Assembly (NCBI RefSeq): GCF_024105735.1
Contig: NZ_JAAAML010000001.1
Coordinates: 372,001-436,000, forward strand
Direction of reading: 5' to 3'
Origin: Parahoeflea alexandrii
GTDB lineage: Bacteria; Pseudomonadota; Alphaproteobacteria; Rhizobiales; Rhizobiaceae
DNA: 64,000 nt
Part shown: positions 36,738-46,073 of the stretch, piece after piece
How positions within the stretch are numbered: the stretch's first letter is position 1
How the letters are laid out: each line of letters begins with the position of its first letter
Translations under genes and position numbers: made by a program
The notes under the pieces: generated by a model
The model's input: the letters and a program-made list of their open reading frames with translations, nothing else
Database searches by the model: none
What the model was told of the DNA's origin: nothing

Positions 36738-38333
36738 ATGGCACCTCGCGTACTCGTATCCGATGCCCTGTCGGAAACAGCCGTCCAGATCTTCCGCGAT
36801 CGCGGCGTCGAAGTCGACTTCATGCCGAAGCTCGGCAAGGACAAGGAAAAGCTGCTCGAAATCATCGGCCAGTATGACGGCCTGGCGATCCGCTCGGCGA
36901 CCAAGGCGACCGAAAAGCTGATCGCTGCCGCCGACAATCTCAAGGTGATCGGCCGCGCCGGCATCGGCGTCGACAATGTCGATATCCCGGCTGCCTCGCG
37001 CCGCGGCATCATCGTCATGAACACGCCCTTCGGCAATTCGATCACCACCGCCGAGCACGCGATTGCGCTGATGTTCGCCGTCGCCCGCCAGCTGCCCGCC
37101 GCCGACGCCTCGACCCAGGCCGGCAAGTGGGAGAAGTCGAAATTCATGGGCGTCGAAATCACCGGCAAGACGCTCGGCGTCATCGGTGCGGGCAATATCG
37201 GCGGCATCGTCTGCAAGAAGGCGATCGGGCTCGGCATGCATGTGCTGGCCTATGATCCGTTCCTGTCGAAGGAGCGGGCCGAGGAGATGGGCGTGACCAA
37301 GGTCGAGCTCGACGAGCTGCTGGCACGCGCCGATTTCATCACGCTGCATGTTCCGATGACCGACAAGACCCGCGGGATCCTGGGTGCCGAGGCGCTGGCC
37401 AAGACCAAGCCCGGCGTGCGCATCATCAACTGCGCCCGCGGCGGCCTGGTCGACGAGGCGGCCCTGGCAGACGCCATCAAATCCGGCCACGTGGCCGGAG
37501 CCGGCTTCGACGTGTTCGAGACCGAACCCGCCACAGAGAGCCCGCTGTTCGGTCTCGAGAACGTTGTCTGCACCCCGCACCTGGGCGCCTCGACCACGGA
37601 AGCGCAGGAAAACGTGGCGCTGCAGGTGGCCGAGCAGATGTCGGATTATCTCGTCCGCGGCGCGGTCTCCAACGCCATCAACATGCCGTCGATCACGGCG
37701 GAAGAAGCCCCGATCCTCAAACCCTTCATCCGGCTCGCCGATGTGCTCGGCTCGTTTGCCGGCCAGGTCACCGAAAGCCCGATCAAGGAAATCGAGATCC
37801 TCTATGACGGCGTCACCGCGGGCATGAACACCAAGGCGCTGACGTCCGCGCTGCTCGCCGGCCTGATCCGCAACCAGGTGGCCGACGTCAACATGGTTTC
37901 GGCCCCTATCATGATCAAGGAGAAGGGCATCGTGCTCTCCGAGGTCAAGCGCGACAAGACCGGCGTCTATGACGGCTACATCAAGCTCACCGTGACCACC
38001 GAACGGCAGACCCGTTCGGTTGCGGGCACCGTGTTCTCGGACGGCAAGCCGCGCTTCATCCAGATCAAGGGCATCAACATGGACGCGGAAGTCGGCCAGC
38101 ACATGATCTACATCGCCAACACCGACGTGCCCGGCATGATCGGCTTCATGGGCTCGACGCTGGGCGACGCCGGCGTCAACATCGCCAACTTCCAGCTCGG
38201 CCGCGAGAAGGAAAGCGGCAACGCCATCGCGCTGCTTTATGTCGACGAACTGGTCAGCCAGGACGTGCTCGACAAGCTCACCGCCCACCACGCGATCAAG
38301 CAGGCCAAGCCGCTGGTGTTCAACGTCGACTGA
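36738..38333 (+). CDS. serA: D-3-phosphoglycerate dehydrogenase
   Basis: A 531-residue enzyme for the first step of serine synthesis. The N-terminal substrate domain starts MAPRVLVSDALSETA. The NAD domain has GVIGAGNIGGIVCKKAIGLG (about 145). The catalytic Arg, Glu and His lie in NCARGGLVDEAAL, FDVFETEP and CTPHLGAST. An intervening ASB domain precedes a C-terminal ACT domain (IYIANTDVPGMIGFMGSTLG, to VFNVD). The last 246 bases recur, frameshifted, at 41092, with the cassette genes between. Confidence 0.97.
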   Translation: MAPRVLVSDALSETAVQIFRDRGVEVDFMPKLGKDKEKLLEIIGQYDGLAIRSATKATEKLIAAADNLKVIGRAGIGVDNVDIPAASRRGIIVMNTPFGNSITTAEHAIALMFAVARQLPAADASTQAGKWEKSKFMGVEITGKTLGVIGAGNIGGIVCKKAIGLGMHVLAYDPFLSKERAEEMGVTKVELDELLARADFITLHVPMTDKTRGILGAEALAKTKPGVRIINCARGGLVDEAALADAIKSGHVAGAGFDVFETEPATESPLFGLENVVCTPHLGASTTEAQENVALQVAEQMSDYLVRGAVSNAINMPSITAEEAPILKPFIRLADVLGSFAGQVTESPIKEIEILYDGVTAGMNTKALTSALLAGLIRNQVADVNMVSAPIMIKEKGIVLSEVKRDKTGVYDGYIKLTVTTERQTRSVAGTVFSDGKPRFIQIKGINMDAEVGQHMIYIANTDVPGMIGFMGSTLGDAGVNIANFQLGREKESGNAIALLYVDELVSQDVLDKLTAHHAIKQAKPLVFNVD

Positions 38334-38361
38334 GACGGCCGGCACTCTGGGACCGGACAGG

Positions 38362-38398
38362 CCGCCTCCCGGGACAATGCGTTCCGGGGGGCGGTTTT
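38362..38398 (+). terminator. intrinsic terminator of serA
   Basis: CCGCCTCCCGG (38362-38372) pairs with CCGGGGGGCGG (38384-38394) allowing one T-G pair, then TTTT. A recognisable relative of it follows the duplicated serA end at 41366. Confidence 0.75.
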
Positions 38399-38438
38399 GT
38401 GTCCGGCCATGCTTCGGGTGGCACTACGGGCGCCAGGC

Positions 38439-39341
38439 TCATGCCCGGAAATGCGCGACCATCGCGGCAACGCCGTCTTCGTAAGACGTCGAAGCAAATT
38501 CGGGATAGCGCTGCCGGAACTTGCCGTCCGACATGATGTAGTCGGTCTTGAACTGGTAGCTCATTTCATGAACCTCCCGGATCAGCGGCTTGAACAGGGA
38601 CAGGCCGCGCAGGACGATGTCGGGGATATGGGTCACCTTGAGCGCGGTGCCGAGCTCCCTGTTGAACAGCGCCGCCATCTCCGACACCTTCACGGCCGGG
38701 CCGACGGGCAGGTGGAATTCCTCGCCACAGGCGCCCTCGTCAAGCGCCAGTTCGACCAGTCCGCGTCCCATGTCGCCGGCATAGGCATAGGTGTGAACCG
38801 GGCCTTCCGGCATGGCGACTTGCGGCGGCCTGCCCTTGAGCATGTTCTCGAGGAAGCTGATGTAGAAGGGCGAGTTGAGCGCGCCGGGGCCGTAGAAATC
38901 CGCAGCACGGCCGACCGTCGCCTTGACCCGGCCGGCGCGATGGGCGGCCATGACGATCTCGACGGCGGTCTTCCGCGCCTTGCCCTTTCGCGACGGCGGG
39001 ATGCGCGATGTCTCTTCATCAAAGGGCACCGGCAGCGGCGCCGGGCCGTAGAGATAGACATTGTCGAAATAGACAATCCTGGCGCCGACCTTCTCGCAGG
39101 CCGTGACCAGGGCATTGGAGATCGCCGGAAAGCCCGTGGTCCAGAGGTCGGAATTGTAGGGCAGCCCGACGCAGTTGTAGACCACGTCCGCGCCGTCGAG
39201 AACCCTGACCAGCTCATCGGCCTCCATCGCGTTGGCGTCGGCGCGTGTCAGCGCCTTGCCGTCGAGCCCCCTTGCCTTGATCGCCTGAAGCGTGGCGCCG
39301 CCGATGGCGCCGTCGCCGCCAAGAACCGCATGATATCCCAT
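38439..39341 (-). CDS. NAD(P)-dependent epimerase/dehydratase-like protein
   Basis: A 300-residue extended-SDR protein. The start MGYHAVLGGDGAIGGATLQA is a Rossmann loop, with GGDGAIGG in place of GGTGFIG. VYFDNVYLYGPAPLPVP and GRAADFYGPGALNSPFYISF match the NAD-epimerase family, but the usual Tyr-x3-Lys pair is not obvious, so it may be a binding or reductase relative. It starts one base before the stop of the next upstream gene, so it is second in a two-gene operon controlled perhaps by the divergent LysR gene. Lies in the cassette bounded by serA 3' ends. Confidence 0.75.
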   Translation of the reverse strand: MGYHAVLGGDGAIGGATLQAIKARGLDGKALTRADANAMEADELVRVLDGADVVYNCVGLPYNSDLWTTGFPAISNALVTACEKVGARIVYFDNVYLYGPAPLPVPFDEETSRIPPSRKGKARKTAVEIVMAAHRAGRVKATVGRAADFYGPGALNSPFYISFLENMLKGRPPQVAMPEGPVHTYAYAGDMGRGLVELALDEGACGEEFHLPVGPAVKVSEMAALFNRELGTALKVTHIPDIVLRGLSLFKPLIREVHEMSYQFKTDYIMSDGKFRQRYPEFASTSYEDGVAAMVAHFRA

Positions 39342-39342
39342 G

Positions 39343-40044
39343 TCAGTGTCCCTTTCCGAACAGAGCCATGCCGATCATGGTGAAACCGGTGGCGAAAAGC
39401 CAGAGATGGATCGATGTCGTCGAGAGGGCAATGCTGGCCTCCATGCCGAACAGCTCGACCACCGGCGAGGCCAGCACCGGCGCGACGATCAGGCCGGCCC
39501 AGCCGAGAATTTTCGGCAGCCCGTCATTGCGCAGGATGATCAGCGAGACGGCGATCAGCCAGCCGACGGTGAACAGCGAGACGCCGAGGATCTCGCCGAT
39601 GGCGCCGCCCCAGGCATTGACCGCGGACTGCAGCAAATCGATCGTCTGGCGCAGCTCGGGCGTTGCCGCGCCATAGCTTTCGGCCAGCAGCGTCGAGGCG
39701 GTGAGCCAGCGGATGATGCCGATCGCGCGCGCCAGCGCCGAGACGCAGATCAGGGCGACCGCGGTGACAAACAGCGGTCCCATCTGCCTGTTCCTGCCAA
39801 GCGCCATCCAGGCGATCGCCGGGCCGATCAGGGCCCAGGCGAGCGAATAGACGAGGTAGATGCCGTAGCCGAGCCGCACCTGGCCGATCTGATCAAAGAT
39901 CAGCGGCAGCGCCTCGGACGGGGCGAAATCGAGGCTGTCGGGCCAGCTGATCGCCGCGCCGAGAATGGCGAGCGGCACGAACAGAAGTGCAGCTTCGGCG
40001 ACGACGAGACCGCCGACAATGAACAGGGACCTGGAAGTCGTCAT
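39343..40044 (-). CDS. DUF4386-like polytopic membrane protein
   Basis: A 233-residue integral membrane protein with six to seven hydrophobic helices (for example 8-30, 58-85, 92-110, 143-172, 178-200, 207-228). The sequence pattern (LVYSLAWALIGPAIAWMALG, AVNAWGGAIGEILGVSLFTV) resembles DUF4386 membrane proteins, whose function is unknown. It is co-directional with and one base ahead of the epimerase-like gene, and divergent from a LysR regulator, so it is probably regulated by it. Confidence 0.68.
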   Translation of the reverse strand: MTTSRSLFIVGGLVVAEAALLFVPLAILGAAISWPDSLDFAPSEALPLIFDQIGQVRLGYGIYLVYSLAWALIGPAIAWMALGRNRQMGPLFVTAVALICVSALARAIGIIRWLTASTLLAESYGAATPELRQTIDLLQSAVNAWGGAIGEILGVSLFTVGWLIAVSLIILRNDGLPKILGWAGLIVAPVLASPVVELFGMEASIALSTTSIHLWLFATGFTMIGMALFGKGH

Positions 40045-40142
40045 GGCATGCTCCGATCAAATCAATTGCATCTGATCCTTGCTAGCAGTATCAAAATCAG
40101 AACGATATCGCGGATGTCGGAACAGAGGCTTCCATTTTTGAA

Positions 40143-41051
40143 ATGAACAGACACGAGCGCCTGCCGAAACTGCAGCTGATCCAGTCCTTTGCACAGGTGG
40201 CCGAGCACGGCTCGCTGGCCGCAACCGTCAAGGCGCTCGGCGGCAGTCCCGCCACCCTGAGCCGCCATATCTCGACGCTCGAGGCCGAGCTCGGCGTCAC
40301 CCTGTTCGTGCGGCGCGGCGACGGGCTGTCGCTGACCGAGACCGGGGTTGCGCTCTTTGCGCATGCGGCCGATCTGACGAAGGCGGCGCACCGCTTCGCC
40401 TCGGTGGCGGCGGGGCGCGACCAGGCGATCGTCGGCACCGTGCGCATCACCGCCTCAAAAGGCGTGTCGGGGTTCCTGCTGCCAAAAGTGATGGAGCGGC
40501 TCGCCAGGGAAGAGCCGGAGATCGATTTCGAACTGGTCCCGAGCGACGCCGAGGCCAATTTGCTGCTGCGCGAAGCCGATATCGCGGTTCGCATGTTCCG
40601 GCCCACCCAGTCCAATCTGATCGCCCGCAAGCTCGGCGAGCTGAGCTTCGGGCTCTATGCCACGCGCGCCTATCTCGACCGGCGCGGAACGCCCGCATCG
40701 GTCGCCGATCTCGCGGCCCACGACCTGATCGGCGGCGACGCCGACGGCCAGGTGCTGAAGGGGCTGCAAACGCTCGGCCTTGATACCGACCGGGAAAGCC
40801 TGCGTTACCGCTGCGACGACCGCTTCACCGCCTGGCAGCTGCTCACCGCCGGCTGCGGCATCGGCGTCGCGCAGCTCCTCCAGGGCCGCTCGAGGCCCGA
40901 TCTGGTGCGGGTGCTGCCCGATACCCCCAGCTTCACGCTCCCGGTCTGGCTGACCTGCCACAGCGAACTCAGGACCAGCACCCGCGTCCGCCGCGCCTAC
41001 GACCACATCGCCACGCATCTCGGCGCCGAGCTGAAGGCGCAGATGGAGTGA
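40143..41051 (+). CDS. LysR-family transcriptional regulator
   Basis: A 302-residue LysR regulator. The N-terminal HTH reads LIQSFAQVAEHGSLAATVKA, then PATLSRHISTLEAELGVTLF (about 12-60). The effector-binding domain follows (TVRITASKGVSGFLLPKVME, ADIAVRMFRPTQSNLIARKL, then GCGIGVAQLLQG). It is divergent from the two-gene membrane protein/epimerase operon with about 100 bases between starts, the usual LysR layout. The last gene of the cassette before the duplicated serA end. Confidence 0.88.
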   Translation: MNRHERLPKLQLIQSFAQVAEHGSLAATVKALGGSPATLSRHISTLEAELGVTLFVRRGDGLSLTETGVALFAHAADLTKAAHRFASVAAGRDQAIVGTVRITASKGVSGFLLPKVMERLAREEPEIDFELVPSDAEANLLLREADIAVRMFRPTQSNLIARKLGELSFGLYATRAYLDRRGTPASVADLAAHDLIGGDADGQVLKGLQTLGLDTDRESLRYRCDDRFTAWQLLTAGCGIGVAQLLQGRSRPDLVRVLPDTPSFTLPVWLTCHSELRTSTRVRRAYDHIATHLGAELKAQME

Positions 41052-41091
41052 GGGGCGGCGGCGAAGCCCCCGGACCGCGAAAAGGGAAGCC

Positions 41092-41336
41092 GAAGTCGGC
41101 CAGCACATGATCTACATCGCCAACACCGACGTGCCCGGCATGTCGGCTTCATGGGCACCACGCTCGGCGACGCCGGCGTCAACATCGCCAACTTCCAGCT
41201 CGGCCGCGAAAAGGAAAGCGGCAACGCCATCGCGCTGCTCTATGTCGACGAGCTGGTCAGCCAGGACGTGCTCGACAAGCTCACCGCCCACCACGCCATC
41301 AAGCAGGCGAAGCCGCTGGTGTTCAACGTGGACTGA
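41092..41336 (+). pseudogene. duplicated, frameshifted 3' end of serA
   Basis: This stretch repeats the last 246 bases of serA (38088-38333). By eye there are nine substitutions and one single-base deletion (CATGATCGGC in serA, CATGTCGGC here, near 41141). All but two substitutions are silent third-base changes, and the only amino-acid change is Ser to Thr. The deletion breaks the frame, and there is no start or upstream domain, so it cannot make SerA. It encodes part of the ACT domain only (IANFQLGREKESGNAIALL to VFNVD). Confidence 0.9.
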
Positions 41337-41365
41337 GGGGTGCTGGGCACTGGTGCCTGAATGCG

Positions 41366-41402
41366 CGCCTCCCGCAGCCTGAGGGTTTCGGGGGGCGGTT
41401 TT
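41366..41402 (+). terminator. second copy of the serA terminator
   Basis: CGCCTCCCG (41366-41374) pairs with CGGGGGGCG (41389-41397), then GTTTT. It is in the same place relative to the duplicated serA end as the terminator at 38362, with a diverged loop, so the duplication extends past the stop codon. Confidence 0.65.
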
Positions 41403-41665
41403 GGTTTTTGGGGGGAGTATACACGCGTATCCGTTATGTGCAGATTGCAAGCCTGTCGTAGTCTTGGTGCTCACTGCGGTCGTGGTTGACGCTGCTTAGA
41501 TGGTCAAGAATTGCCTAGCCAATCAACGTTGAGTGTACTTTCAAAGCGTATAGAGCGGTATGTTCGACAATTTATTGAGGACGCACTTGATCATCATCGA
41601 TAGACGTCACACTAAGAACTATCGTGATTCATTTCGCATAGAGAGAGTCTAATCTCCTTATCCTT
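41403..41665. other. AT-richer gene-free stretch between serA remnant and darG
   Basis: I see no gene or recognisable RNA here. Base composition drops sharply in GC relative to the flanking serA remnant, marking the left edge of the DarTG segment near 41410. No obvious integrase, direct repeat or tRNA fragment was found. Confidence 0.5.
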
Positions 41666-42703
41666 TTAATGGAGTAAGCTATCTTCTTTGAGACGGTCGT
41701 AAGCCCCTCGGATAGCTTCCGCGCTATACGTATTACGTTTAGTCTCATTCCAGCTCATCATCTCCTCAATGATCTTTTCGACTGGGAAATGACCTTCATG
41801 GCGGGCAAGCCAATGCACCGAAGACAATAACTCAAGGCCATAGGGGCTCTCGTAGCCTTGAATAAGTTTGCTCAAACGATCCACGATCTCAGCGGCGTTT
41901 GAATCAGATCTGCTCAAAAAATCCTCCGCAACAGCACATCCACTATTCGTGACATGCGCTTGCCGGTCGCCGGTGAGGAATCCACTAATCATTCCATGAT
42001 GCTCCAACGCAACATAAGCCAGTTTCAAGGTTTCCGAATAGGGGCCATGCAGGTTGCGAGCGAATTTGAGATTGAAATCGACACCTAACGCTTGAAGGAA
42101 GTAGACAAGTTTTTGCAGAGAAATTCTGTCGAAGGAGCCGTCAAAAAAACTTTCGAGATCATTGAGCGCCTTAAGGAGCACCGCGCGGGGATATGTCATT
42201 GGAAGACCAGAGTGAACATGTTCCGGTTCGTCAGCAGTGTGCTTTGGAGCAAATAAGATGATGTCAATGTTTTCAAGGGTTGAAAGCTTCGCCTCGATCA
42301 AAGGCCGGACATCAGCCCAATCAAGACCGCCGTTGCCGCATCCAAGAGGCGGGATAGCGATAGATCTTATCCTATTCTCGCGAATAACGCTGGAGAGCGC
42401 ATCGAGACCGTCTTCAATGTATTCGATCTTTGACTTCGACCTCCAGTGTGCTTTGGTCGGGAAGTTGATCAGGAATCGCGGTCCGTTTGACGTGAATAAT
42501 TCTTTGGTGTCGTAGACAAACATTTGCCCGGGTTTCAGGTTCTTGGCATCGCACAGTTTTTTGTAGGCTCGGAAATTGGCGGGCCAGCGGTTCTTGAACT
42601 CTAAAGCGACGCCTTTTCCCATGATGCCAACACAGTTTACAGTGTTGACCAAGGCCTCTACGGGCTCCGCAAACATGTCGCCTTTTTTGGTAATTATCGT
42701 CAT
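41666..42703 (-). CDS. darG: DarG, macrodomain antitoxin of DarTG
   Basis: A 345-residue protein. The N-terminal macrodomain (residues 1-150) reads MTIITKKGDMFAEPVEALVN, then TVNCVGIMGKGVALEFKNRW and IAIPPLGCGNGGLDW, the DarG pattern; it removes ADP-ribose from thymidines in DNA. The C-terminal part (about 170-345; SLQKLVYFLQALGVDF, LHGPYSETLKLAYVALEHHG) is the helical DarG domain that binds and blocks DarT. The ATG at 42703 overlaps the darT stop as ATGA. Codon use is more AT-rich than in neighbouring core genes, suggesting transfer. Confidence 0.92.
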   Translation of the reverse strand: MTIITKKGDMFAEPVEALVNTVNCVGIMGKGVALEFKNRWPANFRAYKKLCDAKNLKPGQMFVYDTKELFTSNGPRFLINFPTKAHWRSKSKIEYIEDGLDALSSVIRENRIRSIAIPPLGCGNGGLDWADVRPLIEAKLSTLENIDIILFAPKHTADEPEHVHSGLPMTYPRAVLLKALNDLESFFDGSFDRISLQKLVYFLQALGVDFNLKFARNLHGPYSETLKLAYVALEHHGMISGFLTGDRQAHVTNSGCAVAEDFLSRSDSNAAEIVDRLSKLIQGYESPYGLELLSSVHWLARHEGHFPVEKIIEEMMSWNETKRNTYSAEAIRGAYDRLKEDSLLH

Positions 42704-43431
42704 CCGTAGTAGCATCCACGCTTTTTATATATTGGTATGTTCCAAGCCGAAGCCGCCATCATCGCACTCACGGTATCCTTCATCGCGTCAGTTTTGGCAA
42801 TGATGCAAAGGACCTTGTCTAGCGGTACAGTTTGGTGAACAAGGAACTCCGCCATACGCTTCGAGCTTCGAGTCATCCGATTGGCTGGGCTTGCCATGTT
42901 TTGAAACCACTGGCAGACACCAGCGTAGCCGATCTCTGGTATCGCTGCAATTTGCGGATTCTCATCGAATACGTCCCAGTGAACATGGGCCTCAAGCTTG
43001 TCCAAATCTGTTTCCACAGTTGGGAGGGGCGCCTTCGAATTCAATGCGAAATCGCTGAAACATGTAAATAAATCAGACCCGCGAAACATCTCCGGTGAGC
43101 TCACGAGAAAGATTCGTTCATCTTCGCAAGCTTGTCTAAGGTGTTCTCCGTCCGGCGAGACCAAGGGAACGTTTTTTCTGAAAATAGTGTATGTGAATGA
43201 GGTTATCGGGCTAAAGTAAAAAGGAACAAAGTCGTTCACTACGCCGCCGTTGGGCATCTGGAACTCATTCGTTCCCCTTCGATCCACAATTTCTTGATAT
43301 GACGTTTGATGGCACCGTTGGATGGGTTGATAACGCTTGGCGCGTATTTCGCCATCCGCAAGGAAGGTGGCCAAATCTTCATGGTACACTTGTCTGAAAA
43401 TGAAACGTTTCGGCAATCTAGGGCCTTCCAC
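42700..43431 (-). CDS. darT: DarT, DNA thymidine ADP-ribosyltransferase toxin
   Basis: A 243-residue DarT (DUF4433) protein. The NAD-binding Arg pair is in EIVDRRG (51-52), the hallmark VNDFVPFYFSPITSFTY covers 65-81, and the catalytic Glu is 195 in KRMAEFLVHQTVPL. DarT adds ADP-ribose to thymidine in single-stranded DNA, blocking replication; DarTG pairs act as toxin-antitoxin and as phage defence. The start is GTG at 43431. darG follows with a four-base overlap. The segment is AT-richer than its surroundings. Confidence 0.91.
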   Translation of the reverse strand: MEGPRLPKRFIFRQVYHEDLATFLADGEIRAKRYQPIQRCHQTSYQEIVDRRGTNEFQMPNGGVVNDFVPFYFSPITSFTYTIFRKNVPLVSPDGEHLRQACEDERIFLVSSPEMFRGSDLFTCFSDFALNSKAPLPTVETDLDKLEAHVHWDVFDENPQIAAIPEIGYAGVCQWFQNMASPANRMTRSSKRMAEFLVHQTVPLDKVLCIIAKTDAMKDTVSAMMAASAWNIPIYKKRGCYYG

Positions 43432-43580
43432 TTGTTTTGACGTACACCAATATGTATTGATTTTCTGATGTTATTCAACTAGGTAGCGAACTCAAGTTGA
43501 AGCTATTTGCTCGCTTCGATTTTGGCCTAGGTCGTCCGTTCCTGCTGATTGTTGATGTTTACTCCCGGACTGAAGCCCCC

Positions 43581-44459
43581 CTACCTCTTCCCCCGCTCCG
43601 ACAACCATATCCCCCCAAGCACCAGGCCCAGCGCCACCACGTGATACAGATGCAGCATCTCGCCGAGGATCATCACCGAGAGCAGGGTGCCGAAGATCGG
43701 GACCAGGTTGATGAAGATGCCGGCGCGGTTGGAGCCGATGATCTCGTTGCCCCTGATGAACAGCACCTGGGCGACGAGCGAGGGGAACACCGCGGTAAAG
43801 GCCGCGACCAGCCAGCCGGTGGTGTCGGGCCAGGTTACCGTCTCGCGCATGACCTCGGAGGCTGCGAAGGGCAGCGAGGTGAGGAAGGCCGAGGCCGCCA
43901 TCACCGTGATCATCGACTGCCAGTGCAGCTGCGGCTTGTAGCGCAGCGCCACGGTGTAGCCGCCATAGCACAGCACGGCGAGCAACATCAGCGCGTCGCC
44001 GCGGTTGAGCTCGAGCCCGATCAGCCGCGTCAGGCTGCCGCTCGAGGCGGTGATGGCCACGCCCGCGAGCGTGAGCATGAAGCCGACGATCTGGGCCGGC
44101 GTCACGCGGATCCGGAACAGGATGAAATTGGCCAGAAAGATCACCATCGGCATGCCCGCCTGCTCGATGGCGACGTTGATCGCCGTGGTGTATTCGAGCG
44201 CCGAGTAGAGCAGGATGTTGAACGAAGTGAAGCCGACCGCGCCGTAGCCGACAAGCAGGGGCAGGTTGGCGCGGATTACAGCCAGGTCGCGGCGCACTTG
44301 CGGCAGGGTGAAGGCGAGCAGGATCGTCAGCGCCAGACCCCAGCGCACCGAGGTCAGCAGCATCGGCGAGATGTGGCCGACGGCCATTTTGCCCGCCACC
44401 GCGTTGCCGCCCCAGGACAAGGCTGTGATGATCAGGAACAGGTAGGCGCGCAGGATCAA
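43581..44459 (-). CDS. EamA/DMT-family transporter
   Basis: A 292-residue inner-membrane transporter with ten predicted helices in two EamA repeats (about 5-135 and 148-285). The repeats show LFLIITALSWGGNAVAGKMA and VLCYGGYTVALRYKPQLHW, and the ending ILGEMLHLYHVVALGLVLGG, GIWLSERG. Family members export amino acids or other metabolites; the substrate is not predictable. It is divergent from purA, with about 260 bases between starts, and marks the return to core gene order after the DarTG segment. Confidence 0.87.
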   Translation of the reverse strand: MILRAYLFLIITALSWGGNAVAGKMAVGHISPMLLTSVRWGLALTILLAFTLPQVRRDLAVIRANLPLLVGYGAVGFTSFNILLYSALEYTTAINVAIEQAGMPMVIFLANFILFRIRVTPAQIVGFMLTLAGVAITASSGSLTRLIGLELNRGDALMLLAVLCYGGYTVALRYKPQLHWQSMITVMAASAFLTSLPFAASEVMRETVTWPDTTGWLVAAFTAVFPSLVAQVLFIRGNEIIGSNRAGIFINLVPIFGTLLSVMILGEMLHLYHVVALGLVLGGIWLSERGKR

Positions 44460-44720
44460 GATGGCTCTTTCGGGTTTGCCGGGCAGGGGCTGCCACGAGC
44501 GGTTTTAGGGCCGGAACCGGCCGGCTCGCAGCCGATTGCGCGGCAAAACGGACGGGCTGTGGAATGCCGCCGCCCCTGATTGCCGGGATGCGGGGAAATT
44601 GTCACGCAAAAAAGCCTGAACTGTGTGTCCAAGGGTCGATTTTGCCAGCCCAGTTCTGTATGCATGCGCGGGTTTTGTTTTCCGGGCCTCGTGCGAGAGG
44701 CCATTTTCCAAGGGGTTGTC

Positions 44721-46019
44721 ATGGCCAACGTGGTTGTCGTCGGGTCGCAATGGGGTGACGAGGGTAAGGGCAAGATCGTCGACTGGCTGTCGGAGCGCGC
44801 CGACGTGGTGGTGCGTTTCCAGGGCGGCCACAATGCCGGCCACACGCTGGTCATCGACGGCAAGGTCTACAAGCTCTCGCTGCTGCCCTCGGGCGTGGTG
44901 CGGCCGGGCAAGCTCGCCGTCATCGGCAATGGCGTGGTGATCGATCCGCATGCGCTGGTGAGCGAGATCGACCGGCTGGCCGAACAGGGCGTCGTCATCG
45001 ACGGCGAGAACTTGCGGATTGCCGACAATGCCACGCTGATCCTGTCGCTGCACCGCGAGCTCGACGCGCTGCGCGAGGATGCCGCATCCAATTCCGGCAC
45101 CAAGATCGGCACCACGCGGCGCGGCATCGGGCCGGCCTACGAGGACAAGGTCGGCCGCCGCGCCATCCGGGTGATGGACCTCGCCAATCTCGAGACGCTG
45201 CCGGCCAAGGTCGACCGTCTGCTCACCCATCACAACGCGCTGCGCCGCGGGCTGGGCCAGCCGGAATTCTCGGTCGAGACCATCCTCGAGGAGCTGACCT
45301 CGGTGGCAAGCCGCATCCTGCCGTTCCGCGAGACCGTGTGGCTGCTGCTCGACAAGAAGCGCCGCGCCGGGGCCCGCATCCTGTTCGAGGGCGCGCAGGG
45401 CACGCTGCTCGATGTCGACCACGGCACCTATCCGTTCGTCACCTCCTCGAACACGATTTCCGGCCAGGCGGCGGCGGGCTCGGGCATGGGCCCGGGGTCG
45501 CTGAGCTATGTGCTGGGCATCACCAAGGCCTACACCACGCGGGTGGGCGAGGGGCCGTTCCCGACCGAGCTTCACGACGAGACCGGGCAGTTCCTGGGCG
45601 AGCGCGGCCATGAATTCGGCACGGTGACCGGCCGCAAGCGCCGCTGTGGCTGGTTCGACGCCGCCCTGGTCAGGCAGTCAGTCGCCGTCAACGGCATCAC
45701 CGGCATCGCGCTGACCAAGCTCGACGTGCTTGATGGCCTCGAAGAGCTGAAAATCTGCGTCGGCTACGAGCTTGACGGCACCCAGATCGATCACCTGCCC
45801 GCCAGCCAGGGCGCGCAGGCCCGCGTCACCCCGGTCTACGAGACCATCGAGGGCTGGAAGGGCACCACTGTGGGTGCGCGCAGCTGGGCCGACCTGCCGG
45901 CGCAGGCGATCAAGTATGTCCGCCGCATCGAGGAGCTGATCGGCGCGCCGGTGGCGCTTCTGTCCACAAGTCCCGAGCGGGACGACACCATACTTGTGAC
46001 GGACCCGTTTGAAGACTAG
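44721..46019 (+). CDS. purA: adenylosuccinate synthetase
   Basis: A 432-residue GTP-dependent enzyme forming adenylosuccinate from IMP and Asp in AMP synthesis. The start [20 protein letters not shown] is the GTP-binding P-loop-like signature with catalytic Asp, and [11 protein letters not shown] (catalytic His), [34 protein letters not shown] and [11 protein letters not shown] follow. The ATG at 44721, after AAGGGG, was chosen over an upstream in-frame start. The next gene begins 54 bases later. Confidence 0.97.
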   Translation: MANVVVVGSQWGDEGKGKIVDWLSERADVVVRFQGGHNAGHTLVIDGKVYKLSLLPSGVVRPGKLAVIGNGVVIDPHALVSEIDRLAEQGVVIDGENLRIADNATLILSLHRELDALREDAASNSGTKIGTTRRGIGPAYEDKVGRRAIRVMDLANLETLPAKVDRLLTHHNALRRGLGQPEFSVETILEELTSVASRILPFRETVWLLLDKKRRAGARILFEGAQGTLLDVDHGTYPFVTSSNTISGQAAAGSGMGPGSLSYVLGITKAYTTRVGEGPFPTELHDETGQFLGERGHEFGTVTGRKRRCGWFDAALVRQSVAVNGITGIALTKLDVLDGLEELKICVGYELDGTQIDHLPASQGAQARVTPVYETIEGWKGTTVGARSWADLPAQAIKYVRRIEELIGAPVALLSTSPERDDTILVTDPFED

Positions 46020-46073
46020 GTTAGCGCACTCGCGTGATTTGGAGCGCTTTGTGAGATCAAACCAGGGTAGAGC

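Noticed and set aside
41151-41336. Possible 61-residue protein from the duplicated serA end (starts MGTTLGDAG)
   Set aside because: It is only the tail of an ACT domain after a frameshift, with no start signal; better described as a pseudogene fragment.
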